From Rickettsia endosymbiont of Ceutorhynchus obstrictus (lineage in GTDB: Bacteria > Pseudomonadota > Alphaproteobacteria > Rickettsiales > Rickettsiaceae): 64,000 nt of DNA. Where the stretch lies: positions 1,364,001-1,428,000 of the forward strand of contig NZ_OZ032162.1 of assembly GCF_964026565.1 (NCBI RefSeq), read 5' to 3'. How positions within the stretch are numbered: the stretch's first letter is position 1; every line of letters starts with the position of its first letter. The position numbers were made by a program, and so were the translations under genes. Below, piece after piece: positions 47,379 to 57,576 of this stretch. Below the pieces are notes generated by a model, which was not told where the DNA came from, made no database searches, and saw nothing but the letters and a program-made list of their open reading frames with translations.

Positions 47379-47657
47379 TTAATGATAATCAACAATTTCA
47401 ACATTATGAGCATTTCCATCATGCCAAACAAAGCATATCCGCCATTGATCATTAACACGAATACTATGCTGGTCTGCTCTATCTCCTTTTAATGATTCAA
47501 GTTTATTTCCTGGCGGAGAACGCAAATCATTAATATTACTAGCTGAATTTAATAATTTAAGCTTCCTTTGTGCTGAACGGATAATCGAGTGAAAGCGTTT
47601 TACAGATTGGTTATAAAATAACTTTTCCGTATCAGAGCAAGTAAAGGATACAATCAT
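47379..47657 (-). CDS. higB: HigB-family toxin (RelE superfamily)
   Basis: A 92-residue toxin with 'RKLKLLNSASNINDLRSPPGNKLESLKGDRADQHSIRVNDQWRICFVW', the HigB signature. Family members cleave mRNA on the ribosome. The length (92) and the C-terminal 'NAHNVEIVDYH' are normal, so the toxin may be active. Confidence 0.94.
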   Translation of the reverse strand: MIVSFTCSDTEKLFYNQSVKRFHSIIRSAQRKLKLLNSASNINDLRSPPGNKLESLKGDRADQHSIRVNDQWRICFVWHDGNAHNVEIVDYH

Positions 47658-47753
47658 GTTGTAATAGTTTTAGTGTTATTTAAATAGTATTAACAAAAAT
47701 AGAATACATCAAATTTTATGTCATTTCAAGAAGATTTAAGCATTGTTGCATGG

Positions 47754-47858
47754 ATATAACTGACTATGATGAATATTTGAAAACCATTTCATTACTCTAA
47801 TATCAGGATTTTTTTTACGTAATTCCGATATAATATTAGTATCTAACAAATATCTCAT
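47754..47858 (-). pseudogene. Truncated VapC-type toxin
   Basis: The frame starts MRYLLDTNIISELRKKNPDI, the N-terminus of a PIN-domain toxin with the first acidic residue D6. After about 34 codons it runs into a repeat end (CCATGCAACAATGC) and the remaining two thirds are absent. Its ATG overlaps the antitoxin remnant's stop (ATGA). Confidence 0.75.
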
Positions 47859-48100
47859 AAGTCAACCTCTCTAGCCTTACCTCTTGCTCTCTCAATTTCT
47901 AAATCGTCAAATTTTGGACCGCTTAATAAGAATTCACTAAAATTAAGTTTTTGCTTTATAAGCTTTTCATAATCATTTATTCCTATGATTATTACCGCAT
48001 CTTATCCTCTTTTAGTAATACATTGCGGTTTGCCGTGCATTGCCGTATCAATAATGTTACTCAACTTATTTTTTGCTTCATGTAACTGCCATTTATTCAT
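47855..48100 (-). pseudogene. Phd/VapB-type antitoxin with a nonsense codon
   Basis: A strong AGGAGG site precedes the ATG at 48100. The sequence MNKWQLHEAKNKLSNIIDTA is a clear Phd/YefM start, but codon 33 is TAA (48004-48002), where family members have Lys or Glu in a TKRG-K-(D/E)AVII context. After it the frame continues to 47855 with DAVIIIGINDYEKL and FSEFLLSGPKFDDLEIERARG. A single base change would restore the protein. Confidence 0.75.
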
Positions 48101-48190
48101 ACTAACCTCCTAATAATGCCTAGCTTCTATAGCTAGACCGGCTAGATTATAATAACATAATAATCTAGCTATGTAAACAGATCGAAGCTG

Positions 48191-48322
48191 TATATAGCAA
48201 AAAGCATTAAGGTATAGACATTAAATTTCAGAGCGAGCTTGCGCTAGCCGTCAGCTAGTACGTGAGTACAAGCGAGACTTGCAAAATTTGGTGTATAGAC
48301 CTTAATGCTTGAAGCTATATAT
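48191..48322. repeat. Long palindromic element upstream of the MFS/acyltransferase gene
   Basis: Outer arms TATATAGC / GCTATATA and AAGCATTAAGGTATAGACA / TGTATAGACCTTAATGCTT enclose a GTACGTGAG core. The arms pair over more than 25 bases. The upstream in-frame start of the following gene (48305) lies inside it. Confidence 0.7.
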
Positions 48323-48367
48323 TTGACATGCTGGGATAAATTGCATAATATACCTCATATTTTTAAA

Positions 48368-51300
48368 ATGAGTATTATGGAATCAGATAAATTATATCTT
48401 TTTAAAGATAAGCGTTTTTTACCGAATTTTATAGTACAATTTTGCGGTTGCCTTAATGATAATATATTAAAAAACGCTCTTATTATTCTGATAACTTACG
48501 GCTTATCAAATCATTTAAGCGAATATAGTAATATGCTGGTGTTAGCCGCAAATACTATCTTCGTATTACCTTTTATAATATTTGCCAGTATTGCCGGGCA
48601 AGTTGCCGATAAATATGAACGATCCACTTTAGTTAAAATTATTAAAAGCTGCGAAATTGCTATAATCGGTGTTGCTATTTACGGCTTTCTTCATAATAGC
48701 CTGCTAATCCTTTTCTTCTCCATTTGTTTTATGGGGATTCATTCAACATTTTTCGGTCCTATAAAATATAGCGTTTTACCGGATCATTTAAATAAAGATG
48801 AGTTACTAGGTGCTAACGGTTTTGTCGAAGCGGGAACTTTTATTAGTATTTTTATCGGTACTATAATAGGTAGTTATTATACTATCAGCAGCAATTTCAT
48901 TATCCTAGCCTTAGTTATAGTTGCTATTTTGGGATTTATTACTAGTTTTTTCACACCGAAATCAAATAATGCCAATCCGGGTATTAAGATAAATTTTAAT
49001 ATCATAAGCGAAAGCTTAAACATGCTAAAATATGCTAAAGCTAAGAAACAAGTATATTTAGCGATACTCGGCATCTCCTGGTTTTGGTTTATCGGGGCTG
49101 CAATAATTGCTCAAATTCCTCTGCTTGCTAAAGAAACTTTCGGTGCCGATGAAAATGTCGCTAATTTATTTTTAGCAATTTTTTCACTTGGGGTAGGAGC
49201 AGGATCATTTTGGTGTAGCAAGATTTTTGAAAATGAAATTACTTCCAAATATGTTTTTATTTCGGCACTCGGAATTAGCATATTCGGTATCGATCTGTTT
49301 TTTGCCAGCAGAATAAGCGCAATTCACTATGAACCTGAACAACTAAAAAGCATTTTGGTATTTTTATCGAAAAAGCATAATTGGCGTATCGTTATAGATT
49401 TATTTTTTATTGCAGCTATCGGTGGCTTATATATCGTACCGCTTTTTGCGGTATTGCAATATTTCACAAGCCCCGCTCATCGCAGCCGCATTATAGCCGT
49501 AAATAATTTAATCAATTCAATTTTTATGGCGGCCTCTACTATAATATTATCATTATTATTTTACTTAAATTTCTCAATTCCGTTCGTTATATTGGTGGTA
49601 AGCTTACTTAATATAAGTGTTGCTTTTTATATTTATCGTTTAATGCCGGAAATTAAGATTATTCCGTTTAGCGTGATAAAAAGTATCTTTCAAGCATTTT
49701 TTGACTTAATGTATAAAGTTGAAGTTAAAGGAATCGAGAATTTTTATAAAGCCGGAAAAAGAGCCGTAATTATAGCTAATCATATTTCTTATCTTGATCC
49801 GCCGCTACTTGCAACTTACTTGCCGGAGCAAATGACTTTTGCTATCAATACTGAAATAGCAAAAGTATGGTGGATTAAGCCTTTCTTAAAAATGGTAAAA
49901 ACTTTGTCGGTTGATCCGACTAACGCCATGGCTATAAAAACTTTAATAAAAGAAATTCAAAAAGATAAGAAAATAGCTATTTTTCCTGAAGGAAGAATAA
50001 GCATGACCGGTTCTTTAATGAAAATTTACGAAGGTCCCGGCATGATTGCTGATAAAGCCGACGCAGTAATTTTACCGGTTAGAATAGACGGAACACAATT
50101 TACACATTTCTCCAAACTAAAAAATATATTAAAAAGAAAAATATTCCCCAAAATTACTATTACCGTTTTACCGCCGGTAAAGTTTTCACCTCAAGAAATA
50201 ATGGATAATAGAGAAAGACGTAAATATATCGGGCAAGCTCTGTATGATATCATGGCCGATATGATGTTTGAAAGCTCCGATTATAAGAATACTTTATTTC
50301 AATCTCTTATTGAATCTGCTAAAATTCACGGTTTTAATAAAAAAATAATTGACGATATCGAGAATAATTCAGCTACTTATCGGCAGTTATTATTTAAATC
50401 TTTTATTTTAGCCGATTTAATTAAAAAAAATACTGCTTTAAATGAACATGTAGGGCTAATGCTGCCTAATATATCCACAACAATTATTACTTTTTATGCT
50501 ACGCAATTTTGTCAGCGTATACCCGCCATGATTAACTGGGTAGGCGGCGCAAGTACCATTGTCGCCTCATGCAAAACGGCTGCAGTTAAAACCATTTATA
50601 GCTCACGACAATTTATTGAAAAAGCCGCTTTACAGGAAGTAATAGCTAAGCTTCTTGAGGCTAATATAAAAATAATTTACCTTGAAGACGTGAAAGACGA
50701 TATCGATTTATGGCTAAAAATAAAATCGTATGTCGGTAGTTTTTTTCCACAAAGCTATTATAATCACTTATGCAGTAATCCGAGCGACAAAGATGCGGCT
50801 GTTATCCTCTTTACTTCAGGTACTGAAGGCACGCCTAAAGCCGTAGCATTATCTCATCAAAATTTACAAGCTAATAGATATCAAATATCCGCAAAAATAC
50901 ATTTTAGTCCTGAGGATTTAGCTTTTATTGCGCTGCCCATGTTTCATTGTTTCGGTCTTACCGGCACGGTTATTATGACGCTTAACGGTATAAAATCATT
51001 TTTCTATCCTTCACCGCTGCATTACCGCGCTATACCCGAAACAATATATGATGTCGGAGCGACTATTTTAATCGGTACCGATACGTTTTTAAACGGCTAT
51101 GCCTGCTATGCTCATCCTTATGATTTTTATTCCGTACGTTATATATTTGCTGGCGCAGAAAAACTTCAAGAAAAAACCAGACAATTATGGCTTAATAAAT
51201 ACGGCATCAGAATTTTTGAAGGATACGGCATTACCGAAACCGCACCGGTTATCGCCTGTAACACTCCTATGCACAATAAACAAGGGACAGTCGGAAGATT

Positions 51301-51835
51301 ATTATCTAAAATCGAATACAATATTAAACCGGTGGAAGGAATAAAAGAAGGCGGGCGTTTATTCGTCAAAGGACCGAATATTATGCTTGGCTATTTAAAC
51401 CTAGATAAGCCCGGCACTATTCAATCGGTAGCGTCACAGGAAAAAGGTTGGTATGATACGGGCGATATCGTAAAAATCGATTCGGAAGGCTATATAACTA
51501 TCATCGGAAGAGTTAAACGCTTTGCCAAAATAGCCGGCGAGATGATTTCGCTGGCAGCTATAGAGGAATTAGCAACACGAATAGATTCAGATCCTAACAG
51601 TATAAATGCCGTCATTTATTTAGCTGACGAAAAAAAAGGCGAGCAGATTTTACTTTTTACCACTAGCCCTATTATTACTAAAGAAAGCTTTATAAACATA
51701 ATAGACAAAGTCATGGTTTCAGCAATGCATTTGCCTAAATTTATTATTAACGTTCCAGAAATACCGATATTCCCGACCGGTAAAGTTAATTACCCGGAAG
51801 TGATTAAAATGGCGCGGGAATATGTGCAAAGCTGA
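48368..51835 (+). CDS. aas: MFS transporter - acyltransferase - acyl-ACP synthetase fusion (LplT-Aas type)
   Basis: A protein of about 1,155 residues with three parts. (1) An MFS region like lysophospholipid transporter LplT (12 helices, with 'ADKYERSTLVKIIKSCEIAI' and 'FGPIKYSVLPDHLNKDELLGANGFVEAGTFISI'). (2) A PlsC acyltransferase with NHISYLDP (H-X4-D) and 'FPEGRISMTGSLMKIYEGPG'. (3) An AMP-forming acyl-ACP synthetase with FTSGTEGTPKAVALSH, 'YGITETAPVIACNTP' and 'GWYDTGDIVKID'. It should import lysophospholipid and re-acylate it at the membrane, a way to scavenge host lipid. E. coli does this with two proteins. The start is uncertain: MSIMESD (48368) or MESD (48377). A frame from 48305 begins inside a palindrome. 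Confidence 0.88.
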   Translation: MSIMESDKLYLFKDKRFLPNFIVQFCGCLNDNILKNALIILITYGLSNHLSEYSNMLVLAANTIFVLPFIIFASIAGQVADKYERSTLVKIIKSCEIAIIGVAIYGFLHNSLLILFFSICFMGIHSTFFGPIKYSVLPDHLNKDELLGANGFVEAGTFISIFIGTIIGSYYTISSNFIILALVIVAILGFITSFFTPKSNNANPGIKINFNIISESLNMLKYAKAKKQVYLAILGISWFWFIGAAIIAQIPLLAKETFGADENVANLFLAIFSLGVGAGSFWCSKIFENEITSKYVFISALGISIFGIDLFFASRISAIHYEPEQLKSILVFLSKKHNWRIVIDLFFIAAIGGLYIVPLFAVLQYFTSPAHRSRIIAVNNLINSIFMAASTIILSLLFYLNFSIPFVILVVSLLNISVAFYIYRLMPEIKIIPFSVIKSIFQAFFDLMYKVEVKGIENFYKAGKRAVIIANHISYLDPPLLATYLPEQMTFAINTEIAKVWWIKPFLKMVKTLSVDPTNAMAIKTLIKEIQKDKKIAIFPEGRISMTGSLMKIYEGPGMIADKADAVILPVRIDGTQFTHFSKLKNILKRKIFPKITITVLPPVKFSPQEIMDNRERRKYIGQALYDIMADMMFESSDYKNTLFQSLIESAKIHGFNKKIIDDIENNSATYRQLLFKSFILADLIKKNTALNEHVGLMLPNISTTIITFYATQFCQRIPAMINWVGGASTIVASCKTAAVKTIYSSRQFIEKAALQEVIAKLLEANIKIIYLEDVKDDIDLWLKIKSYVGSFFPQSYYNHLCSNPSDKDAAVILFTSGTEGTPKAVALSHQNLQANRYQISAKIHFSPEDLAFIALPMFHCFGLTGTVIMTLNGIKSFFYPSPLHYRAIPETIYDVGATILIGTDTFLNGYACYAHPYDFYSVRYIFAGAEKLQEKTRQLWLNKYGIRIFEGYGITETAPVIACNTPMHNKQGTVGRLLSKIEYNIKPVEGIKEGGRLFVKGPNIMLGYLNLDKPGTIQSVASQEKGWYDTGDIVKIDSEGYITIIGRVKRFAKIAGEMISLAAIEELATRIDSDPNSINAVIYLADEKKGEQILLFTTSPIITKESFINIIDKVMVSAMHLPKFIINVPEIPIFPTGKVNYPEVIKMAREYVQS

Positions 51836-51850
51836 GGAGGTATTTAGGAA

Positions 51851-52099
51851 ATGAATAGTCATTTAATAAAAATTATATTAGATATAGCTATTTTCTTAGA
51901 ATTTTCTAATGAAGATATTATAAATGACGACTCTGCTATTCAAATGATGGAGAGCATAGCTTATGAATTGCAGAAAATGGAAGAATCACATAAAAATGAT
52001 TTTATAAAAAAAATAAATGAGTTAGCTAATGAATATAAAGACGAACAAAAAGTATTTGTACAAACATTCGCTTACAATTGTGGGCTTATTGAAAAGTAA
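51851..52099 (+). CDS. Small acidic protein of unknown function
   Basis: An 82-residue protein 15 bases after the fusion gene, with a strong GAGGAGG ribosome-binding site. It has 'IILDIAIFLEFSNEDIINDDSAIQMMESIAYELQKM' and then a Lys/Glu-rich amphipathic helix. Helical, with no membrane segment or signal. I do not recognise the family. Its tight coupling to the gene upstream suggests co-expression. Confidence 0.6.
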   Translation: MNSHLIKIILDIAIFLEFSNEDIINDDSAIQMMESIAYELQKMEESHKNDFIKKINELANEYKDEQKVFVQTFAYNCGLIEK

Positions 52100-52164
52100 A
52101 TATTTATATAGTCTTTTGATTTAAATGTATTTTTAAAAAAACTGCGTCGGCTACATTTCTGCAG

Positions 52165-52472
52165 AGGCGTTATTACGTGGATCGATTCTACTCTGTTATT
52201 GCGAAGAGGCGTTACCCGCGTGGCTCAAAAATTAATAAAAATCCGTCATGGCGAAGCCGCGTAGTGGCTGTGGCCATCCAGGCTATCCCGAATATATGAG
52301 GGATTTAATTAGAATACCAAAAAATTTATATAGGTGGCAAGTTTAGTATAAAAATATGTTTATACTTAGATGGCCACGGCGCCAAGAGGCGCCTCGCCAT
52401 GACGGTTTGGGTATCCACGTAACAATGCTGCGCGGGAATGACATCGAAAATTCGAGCCACGCGGGCATTGCC
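52165..52472. repeat. Decayed outer repeats
   Basis: AGGCGTTATTACGTGG at the left, a GCCATGGCG-type interior (GGCGAAGCCGCGTAGTGGC / GGCGCCAAGAGGCGCC) and ends CCACGTAACAATGC and CCACGCGGGCATTGCC. Several overlapping copies. No gene between 52100 and 52483. Confidence 0.55.
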
Positions 52473-52483
52473 ACTCACACTAT

Positions 52484-54532
52484 CTATCTTCTTCTAGAAC
52501 TAGAACGATGATCAACCTTTTTCAGTTGATGTTTTTTTATTGCGTTCGCTAATTCTTGTTTATGATCATTTTGCTCGCCGCTTTTAGTAGGTTCTTGCTT
52601 AATTACCTCTCCGGCCTTAATCACCTGTTGTTGTATATTAATAGGAATTTCCGATTTATTTACGACTGATTGTTGTTGCGGTTTCCATCCAACAGGAGGC
52701 GGAGGTGGAGGCATTGGAGTAGCGCTAGGTGATAGCAGCGATTTAGAAGGTTGGCGCGGTTCATTACTTACTACTCCCGATATTTGCTGTTTTTGTTTCT
52801 CTACCTCTTCTTTTTTACGCTTTATCGCGGCCATAGCTCCTTGAGCCTGTCTCTCTACAGCTGTCGGTTCTGATTTTGTAGCCTTATTACTACTGTTTTT
52901 ATTATTAAACTGCTCTGCTCTTTTGGCAGTATCCTTTATAGTATTTATTTCTTTTTCACAACTTTTTAACGTAGCCTCAGCCTCCGGTATAATTTTATTA
53001 TTAATCTCTCTCATGCGTTCGTTAATATTATTTATTATTGCTTTACTTGGAGCCTTTTCTTTGCTTGCTCTCAATTTTTTTAGTTCGGCTTCAGCAACTT
53101 TTTTTGATTTCTGCGCTACTATTTGCTTTTGTTTTAACTCTTCTAAACGTTTTTCATGATTATTTATTTTCTCTTCAGAAGATTTTACTTGAGAGGATGA
53201 AGTCCTAACAGTAGCATCTTGTTTCTTGCTAACGGCAAATTTTGTTGCAAGTTCTTCTGCAAGAGTAAGTGCTTTCTTCTCGGTTACTTTGCTAATTTTA
53301 TTATCTGATGATTTATCTCCTAAGTCTGCTGTTTCAAGATCATTAAATTTTGCTTCAGGTGATAACTGCTTATCTTTAACTTTTTGTAATTCCGGCTCTT
53401 CCTTTTGCACCTTCCGTGTTGTCTCTTTTAACAAATTATGAAGCTGTGTGGTAGTGCTGACAATAGGAGTTTTTACCTGATCAGGAAATCGCAAAATTTT
53501 ATAAGCTTTTTCTAAGTCTTCTTTTAAATAATCATAAGTCGCTTTAATACCGATTACGTCCGTATCAAAACTTGCAGCAATTTGAGCAGCTAAATTGACA
53601 GCCTCCGGTGTCGGTTGCTTTCCCTCCTCACATAAAGGTTGTATTATAACTTTAGATTTTCCCCCCAACAACCATTGTGAGAAAATATTCGGCTCATAAA
53701 TTTGTATTTGAACTTCCGCACCTTTTATATCTTGGATTTTTATCTCTCCTTCGTAACCCGTAAATTTATTTAACCAAAATTTTGGTTGATTTAGCTCAGT
53801 TTTTAATCCATCAATATCTTTTAACTTAGGAAAAATATTTTTTATATCATTATCGTTACTCTTAAGAAAATTATTTAAATTCTTAAAAACCGTATCATTC
53901 TGATAATTTACATTGTTTATCTCATAACCGACGGCATTTTCCGTAAAATTTAATTCAAACGGCTCTGCTTTTATTTTATTATATAATTTTTTTAAAAATT
54001 CTTCATTAAAATCTCTATTATCATTTGTACCGCGCAAATTTTTCTTCAACTCTTCAAAAGTCATTTTTCGAGAAGCGGCAATACTAGAACTATGCAGATC
54101 GGTATTAAGCATGATTGTTTGAAACGCTAATATATATGCGGCATCTTTACTTTTTATTTCCCCGTCAGGGTTTTGTTCACAATATTTTTTTCCGAAAGCT
54201 TCAACTAATCTATCTATTTTTTGAGCTTCACCCGGCAACTTAAATGTTTTTAAATAATCCCGCAAACTTTCTAAAAAAAACTTTTCTTTAAAATCAAATT
54301 GTTTAACAAAACTTTTTAATATTTTTTGGTTATCTTCTCCGCGGGTTCCTAGGTAATCTCCTACCGATTCTAAATTTAAATTTCTTTTTTCTTCACAAAA
54401 AAACTTAGCGATTTCTTCTACAAAATCTTTATTTTGCTGCAAACATAAATCTTTAATTTTTTTTATACCATCTTTAGAATGATTATTAAAAAAATTAATT
54501 ATTTCTTTTTTATTTTTTTCAGAGAAAGGCAT
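52484..54532 (-). CDS. ralF: RalF: Sec7-domain Arf guanine nucleotide exchange factor
   Basis: A 682-residue type IV effector. Residues 1-190 are a Sec7 domain: 'YLKTFKLPGEAQKIDRLVEAFGKKYCEQNP' contains the glutamic finger, and 'AYILAFQTIMLNTDLHSSSIAASRKMTFEELKKNLRG' is motif 2. Residues about 200-345 are the Sec7-capping domain (with NYQNDTVFKNL and 'WLNKFTGYEGEIKIQD'). The C-terminal half is variable, charged and coiled coil, with a PMPPPPPPVGW proline-rich stretch. In R. typhi RalF recruits and activates Arf6 during entry. The gene is full length; many spotted-fever species have only fragments. Confidence 0.95.
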   Translation of the reverse strand: MPFSEKNKKEIINFFNNHSKDGIKKIKDLCLQQNKDFVEEIAKFFCEEKRNLNLESVGDYLGTRGEDNQKILKSFVKQFDFKEKFFLESLRDYLKTFKLPGEAQKIDRLVEAFGKKYCEQNPDGEIKSKDAAYILAFQTIMLNTDLHSSSIAASRKMTFEELKKNLRGTNDNRDFNEEFLKKLYNKIKAEPFELNFTENAVGYEINNVNYQNDTVFKNLNNFLKSNDNDIKNIFPKLKDIDGLKTELNQPKFWLNKFTGYEGEIKIQDIKGAEVQIQIYEPNIFSQWLLGGKSKVIIQPLCEEGKQPTPEAVNLAAQIAASFDTDVIGIKATYDYLKEDLEKAYKILRFPDQVKTPIVSTTTQLHNLLKETTRKVQKEEPELQKVKDKQLSPEAKFNDLETADLGDKSSDNKISKVTEKKALTLAEELATKFAVSKKQDATVRTSSSQVKSSEEKINNHEKRLEELKQKQIVAQKSKKVAEAELKKLRASKEKAPSKAIINNINERMREINNKIIPEAEATLKSCEKEINTIKDTAKRAEQFNNKNSSNKATKSEPTAVERQAQGAMAAIKRKKEEVEKQKQQISGVVSNEPRQPSKSLLSPSATPMPPPPPPVGWKPQQQSVVNKSEIPINIQQQVIKAGEVIKQEPTKSGEQNDHKQELANAIKKHQLKKVDHRSSSRRR

Positions 54533-54709
54533 AATATTCCCTCTTAAGTTAATTAATTTTAATCTTTATATATATCTTTATACATATAAAGTTATTTTAA
54601 TTCAAATACTTTATATATTTTATTAAATTAACTAAGCCTTGTTGCACGGCTACCGGAATCGTCATTACGAGCGACTGGATACCTTGGCGACTGGATACCT
54701 TGTTGCATG

Positions 54710-55030
54710 GCTTGAATTTTCGATGTCATTCCCGCGCAGGCGGGAATCCAGAAAATATTTAAAATAAGCAAAATTATATAATAAATTACTATGTTAATTT
54801 GCTCATATTAACTTTCTGGATTCCCGCCTTTAGCCATAACTGTCCGAAGTTAAAAAAATTAAGGTTAAAAATAGTATTTTTGAGCATCAATATTAAGAAT
54901 TTTTACTATATATAGCCATTAAATACAGTAAAAATCTATATTTCTTTCTACTTCTTTATGTAACTTCGGACAGTTATGGCCTTTAGCTAGAATGACATAC
55001 GACACTTTTTTAGAGCCATGCGGGCAACGC
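54710..55030. repeat. Outer repeat carrying a third type of MITE
   Basis: Begins CCTTGTTGCATGGCTTG and ends AGAGCCATGCGGGCAACGC. The interior is a GTCATTCCCGCGCAGGCGGG / CCCGCCTTTAGCTAGAATGAC palindrome pair. The right arm is split by the MITE at 54834-54979. The AT-rich 54533-54640 upstream of ralF contains no gene. Confidence 0.65.
54834..54979. mobile_element. 146-bp MITE with 19-bp inverted repeats and 7-bp target duplication
   Basis: Perfect ends CCATAACTGTCCGAAGTTA and its complement. The flanks are CCTTTAG on both sides (54827-54833, 54980-54986). Removing it restores CCCGCCTTTAGCTAGAATGAC, a repeat arm seen elsewhere in the window. The interior is AT-rich and non-coding. Only one copy here. 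It is probably a deletion derivative of an insertion sequence. Confidence 0.85.
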
Positions 55031-55033
55031 TAA

Positions 55034-57340
55034 TTAACTACTAAAAGCTGCTTCAATACAAGCAAAAGTTGCAATTTTTAATATATCATTAGCAGTAGCA
55101 CCGGTTTGTAAGATTTGAACAGGATATTCAAAACCGTTAATTATCGGACCGATAAAGGCATTAGAAGAAAATTCCTGTAATAATTCGGTAGAGATAGCGG
55201 CGGAATTTAAACCGGGCATAATTAGCACATTAGCCGGTCCCGATAACCGACAAAATTTATATAATTTACGTAAATTAGAGTTCAGAGCTACATTTACCGA
55301 CATTTCACCGTCATATTCAAAATCTAACTTCATATTATTGAGTTCCGACTCCTCATCTTCCCGCAAACTATCTAATATTTTTACCGCTTCACGAATACGA
55401 GCGGTTTTTTCTTTGGTAGCATTACCGAAATTGGAGAATGAAAGAAGTGCAACCCGCGGTATCATGCCCATATTTTTAGCAATTTCTGCGGTCTGCACGG
55501 CAATCTGAGCAAGCTCCCAGCTATTTGGAAATTCAGTGATACTATTATCGGCAATAATTATGTTCTGTTCCTTAGCGATCATAATAGAATAGCCTAAAAT
55601 TCTACGCTTCCGTTTTACCGGGATTACCTTCATTATATCTTCAAGGCTATCTGCATAACTCTTGGTAATCCCTGTTAGAACCGCATCGGCATCTTTGCAC
55701 GCTACCATACAGCTTGCGAAAATATTTTTATCTGTTTTGACAAGTTTTGCACAATCTCGGTAGAGATACCCTTTCCGTTGCAACCTTTCATATAAATAAT
55801 CAATATATTTATCAAGATTCTCATTGATAGACGCATTCATTATTTCTATGCCGTCTAAATTAGTATCATGACCTATTTTTTTTAAAGTAGCTTCTATTTT
55901 TTCACGACGTCCTACTATAATAGGATAACCTAGTTTATCGTTACGCATCATAATAGCCGCCATAATTACTTCCTCTTCTTCACCTTCGGCAAACACGATT
56001 CTTTTAATAGATGCATTATGTATTTTTTCAGAGAGTAAGCTCATATAATTAGAAGTAGGGTTTAATCTACTTTCTAATTCTTTTTTGTACTTGCTAATAT
56101 TAAAATCAAGGATTTTAGCGACTTTGCTATCTATGGCAGCTTTGGCAACAGCGAGGGGAATAGTGGTAATTAATCTTGGATCAAAAGGCACGGGAATGAT
56201 GTAATCAGCTCCGAAAACCATTTTACGCCCGAAATAAGCTTTATATACTTCTTCCGGTACAGGCTTTCTAGCAAGTTCGGCTATTGCACGGGCGGCCGCT
56301 ATTTTCATTTCTTGATTAATAGTTCTAGCTCGGACGTCCAAGGCTCCGCGAAAGATATACGGAAATCCCATAACGTTATTTATTTGGTTATTATAATCCG
56401 AGCGACCGGTTGCAATAATTGCATCATCTCGAACTAGTTTTATTTCTTCAGGCGTAATTTCCGGATCGGGGTTAGCCATGGCAAAAATAATCGGGTTTTT
56501 AGCCATTTTTGCTACCATTTCTTTTGATACCGCACCTTTAGAAGATAACCCTAAAAATACGTTAGCCGATTCCATAGCCTCCGAAAGAGTACGTAAATTT
56601 GTCTCTTGCGCATATATCTCTTTCCACTTATTCGTGCCGCTAGCACGACCTTTATATATTACTCCCTTCGTATCGCATAAAATTATATTTGACTTATCCG
56701 CTCCTAGAGCTATTAACAACTCAATACAGGCAATCGCTGCCGCTCCTGCGCCGTTTACGACAATTTTAAGATCACTAAACGAGCGGTTAGTAAGATATGA
56801 GGCATTCATAAGCCCTGCAGCAATAATAATTGCCGTACCGTGCTGATCGTCATGAAATACCGGTATATCCATGCAGCTTTTTAACTTTTCTTCAATTATA
56901 AAACATTCAGGGGCTTTAATATCTTCAAGGTTAATACCCCCGAAACTATAATTAAGATATTTTACCGCATTAATAAATTCCTCAGGATCTTCCGTATTAA
57001 TCTCTAAATCTATAGCGTCAATATCAGCAAAATTCTTAAATAAAACTGCCTTCCCTTCCATTACCGGTTTTGAAGCGGCAGCCCCTAAATTACCTAGCCC
57101 CAAAACTGCAGTGCCGTTAGATATTACGGCAACCATGTTACCCCTAGCGGTATATTTATAAATATCATCGATATTTTTAGCAATCTCAAGACAAGGAGCA
57201 GCCACGCCCGGGGAATAAGCTAGAGACAAATCTTGCTGCGTAACTAAAGGTTTTGTCGGAGAAATAGCAATTTTCCCCGGCTTATCTTTGCTATGATATT
57301 CTAACGCTTCAGCATAATTAATTTTATTCATTTCATCCAT
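55034..57340 (-). CDS. maeB: NADP-dependent malic enzyme with phosphotransacetylase-like domain
   Basis: A 768-residue protein. The N-terminal malic enzyme domain has [22 protein letters not shown], '[19 protein letters not shown]', the NAD(P)-binding '[18 protein letters not shown]' and [14 protein letters not shown]. The C-terminal 330 residues form a phosphotransacetylase-like domain ('[18 protein letters not shown]', '[16 protein letters not shown]'), usually regulatory in these enzymes. It converts malate to pyruvate, linking the TCA cycle to acetyl-CoA supply. Full length for the MaeB type. Confidence 0.95.
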   Translation of the reverse strand: MDEMNKINYAEALEYHSKDKPGKIAISPTKPLVTQQDLSLAYSPGVAAPCLEIAKNIDDIYKYTARGNMVAVISNGTAVLGLGNLGAAASKPVMEGKAVLFKNFADIDAIDLEINTEDPEEFINAVKYLNYSFGGINLEDIKAPECFIIEEKLKSCMDIPVFHDDQHGTAIIIAAGLMNASYLTNRSFSDLKIVVNGAGAAAIACIELLIALGADKSNIILCDTKGVIYKGRASGTNKWKEIYAQETNLRTLSEAMESANVFLGLSSKGAVSKEMVAKMAKNPIIFAMANPDPEITPEEIKLVRDDAIIATGRSDYNNQINNVMGFPYIFRGALDVRARTINQEMKIAAARAIAELARKPVPEEVYKAYFGRKMVFGADYIIPVPFDPRLITTIPLAVAKAAIDSKVAKILDFNISKYKKELESRLNPTSNYMSLLSEKIHNASIKRIVFAEGEEEEVIMAAIMMRNDKLGYPIIVGRREKIEATLKKIGHDTNLDGIEIMNASINENLDKYIDYLYERLQRKGYLYRDCAKLVKTDKNIFASCMVACKDADAVLTGITKSYADSLEDIMKVIPVKRKRRILGYSIMIAKEQNIIIADNSITEFPNSWELAQIAVQTAEIAKNMGMIPRVALLSFSNFGNATKEKTARIREAVKILDSLREDEESELNNMKLDFEYDGEMSVNVALNSNLRKLYKFCRLSGPANVLIMPGLNSAAISTELLQEFSSNAFIGPIINGFEYPVQILQTGATANDILKIATFACIEAAFSS

Positions 57341-57499
57341 GGTAATTTATATTTATATTATTTGGTTGTAATTTATAACTTATAGCTTCTTAGATCAAGA
57401 AATTATTGATAGGTTTTTGCACACAACCTAAATTAGCAACAGAAATATTTACCAAAAATATTATATAATTAAAAACTTAAGAGAATATTAATTATTTAA

Positions 57500-57528
57500 T
57501 TGATTTATTAAGACTAATCCTCTATAAT
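57500..57528 (+). promoter_or_regulatory. Sigma-70 promoter upstream of the beta-repeat/F-box-like gene
   Basis: -35 TTGATT at 57500-57505, a 17-base spacer, and a consensus -10 TATAAT at 57523-57528. It gives a leader of about 40 bases and then a GAGGAAAAT ribosome-binding site before the ATG at 57577. Confidence 0.75.
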
Positions 57529-57576
57529 GGCATCCTAATTAATAATTACTTAACAATTAAATTGAGGAAAATAGAT

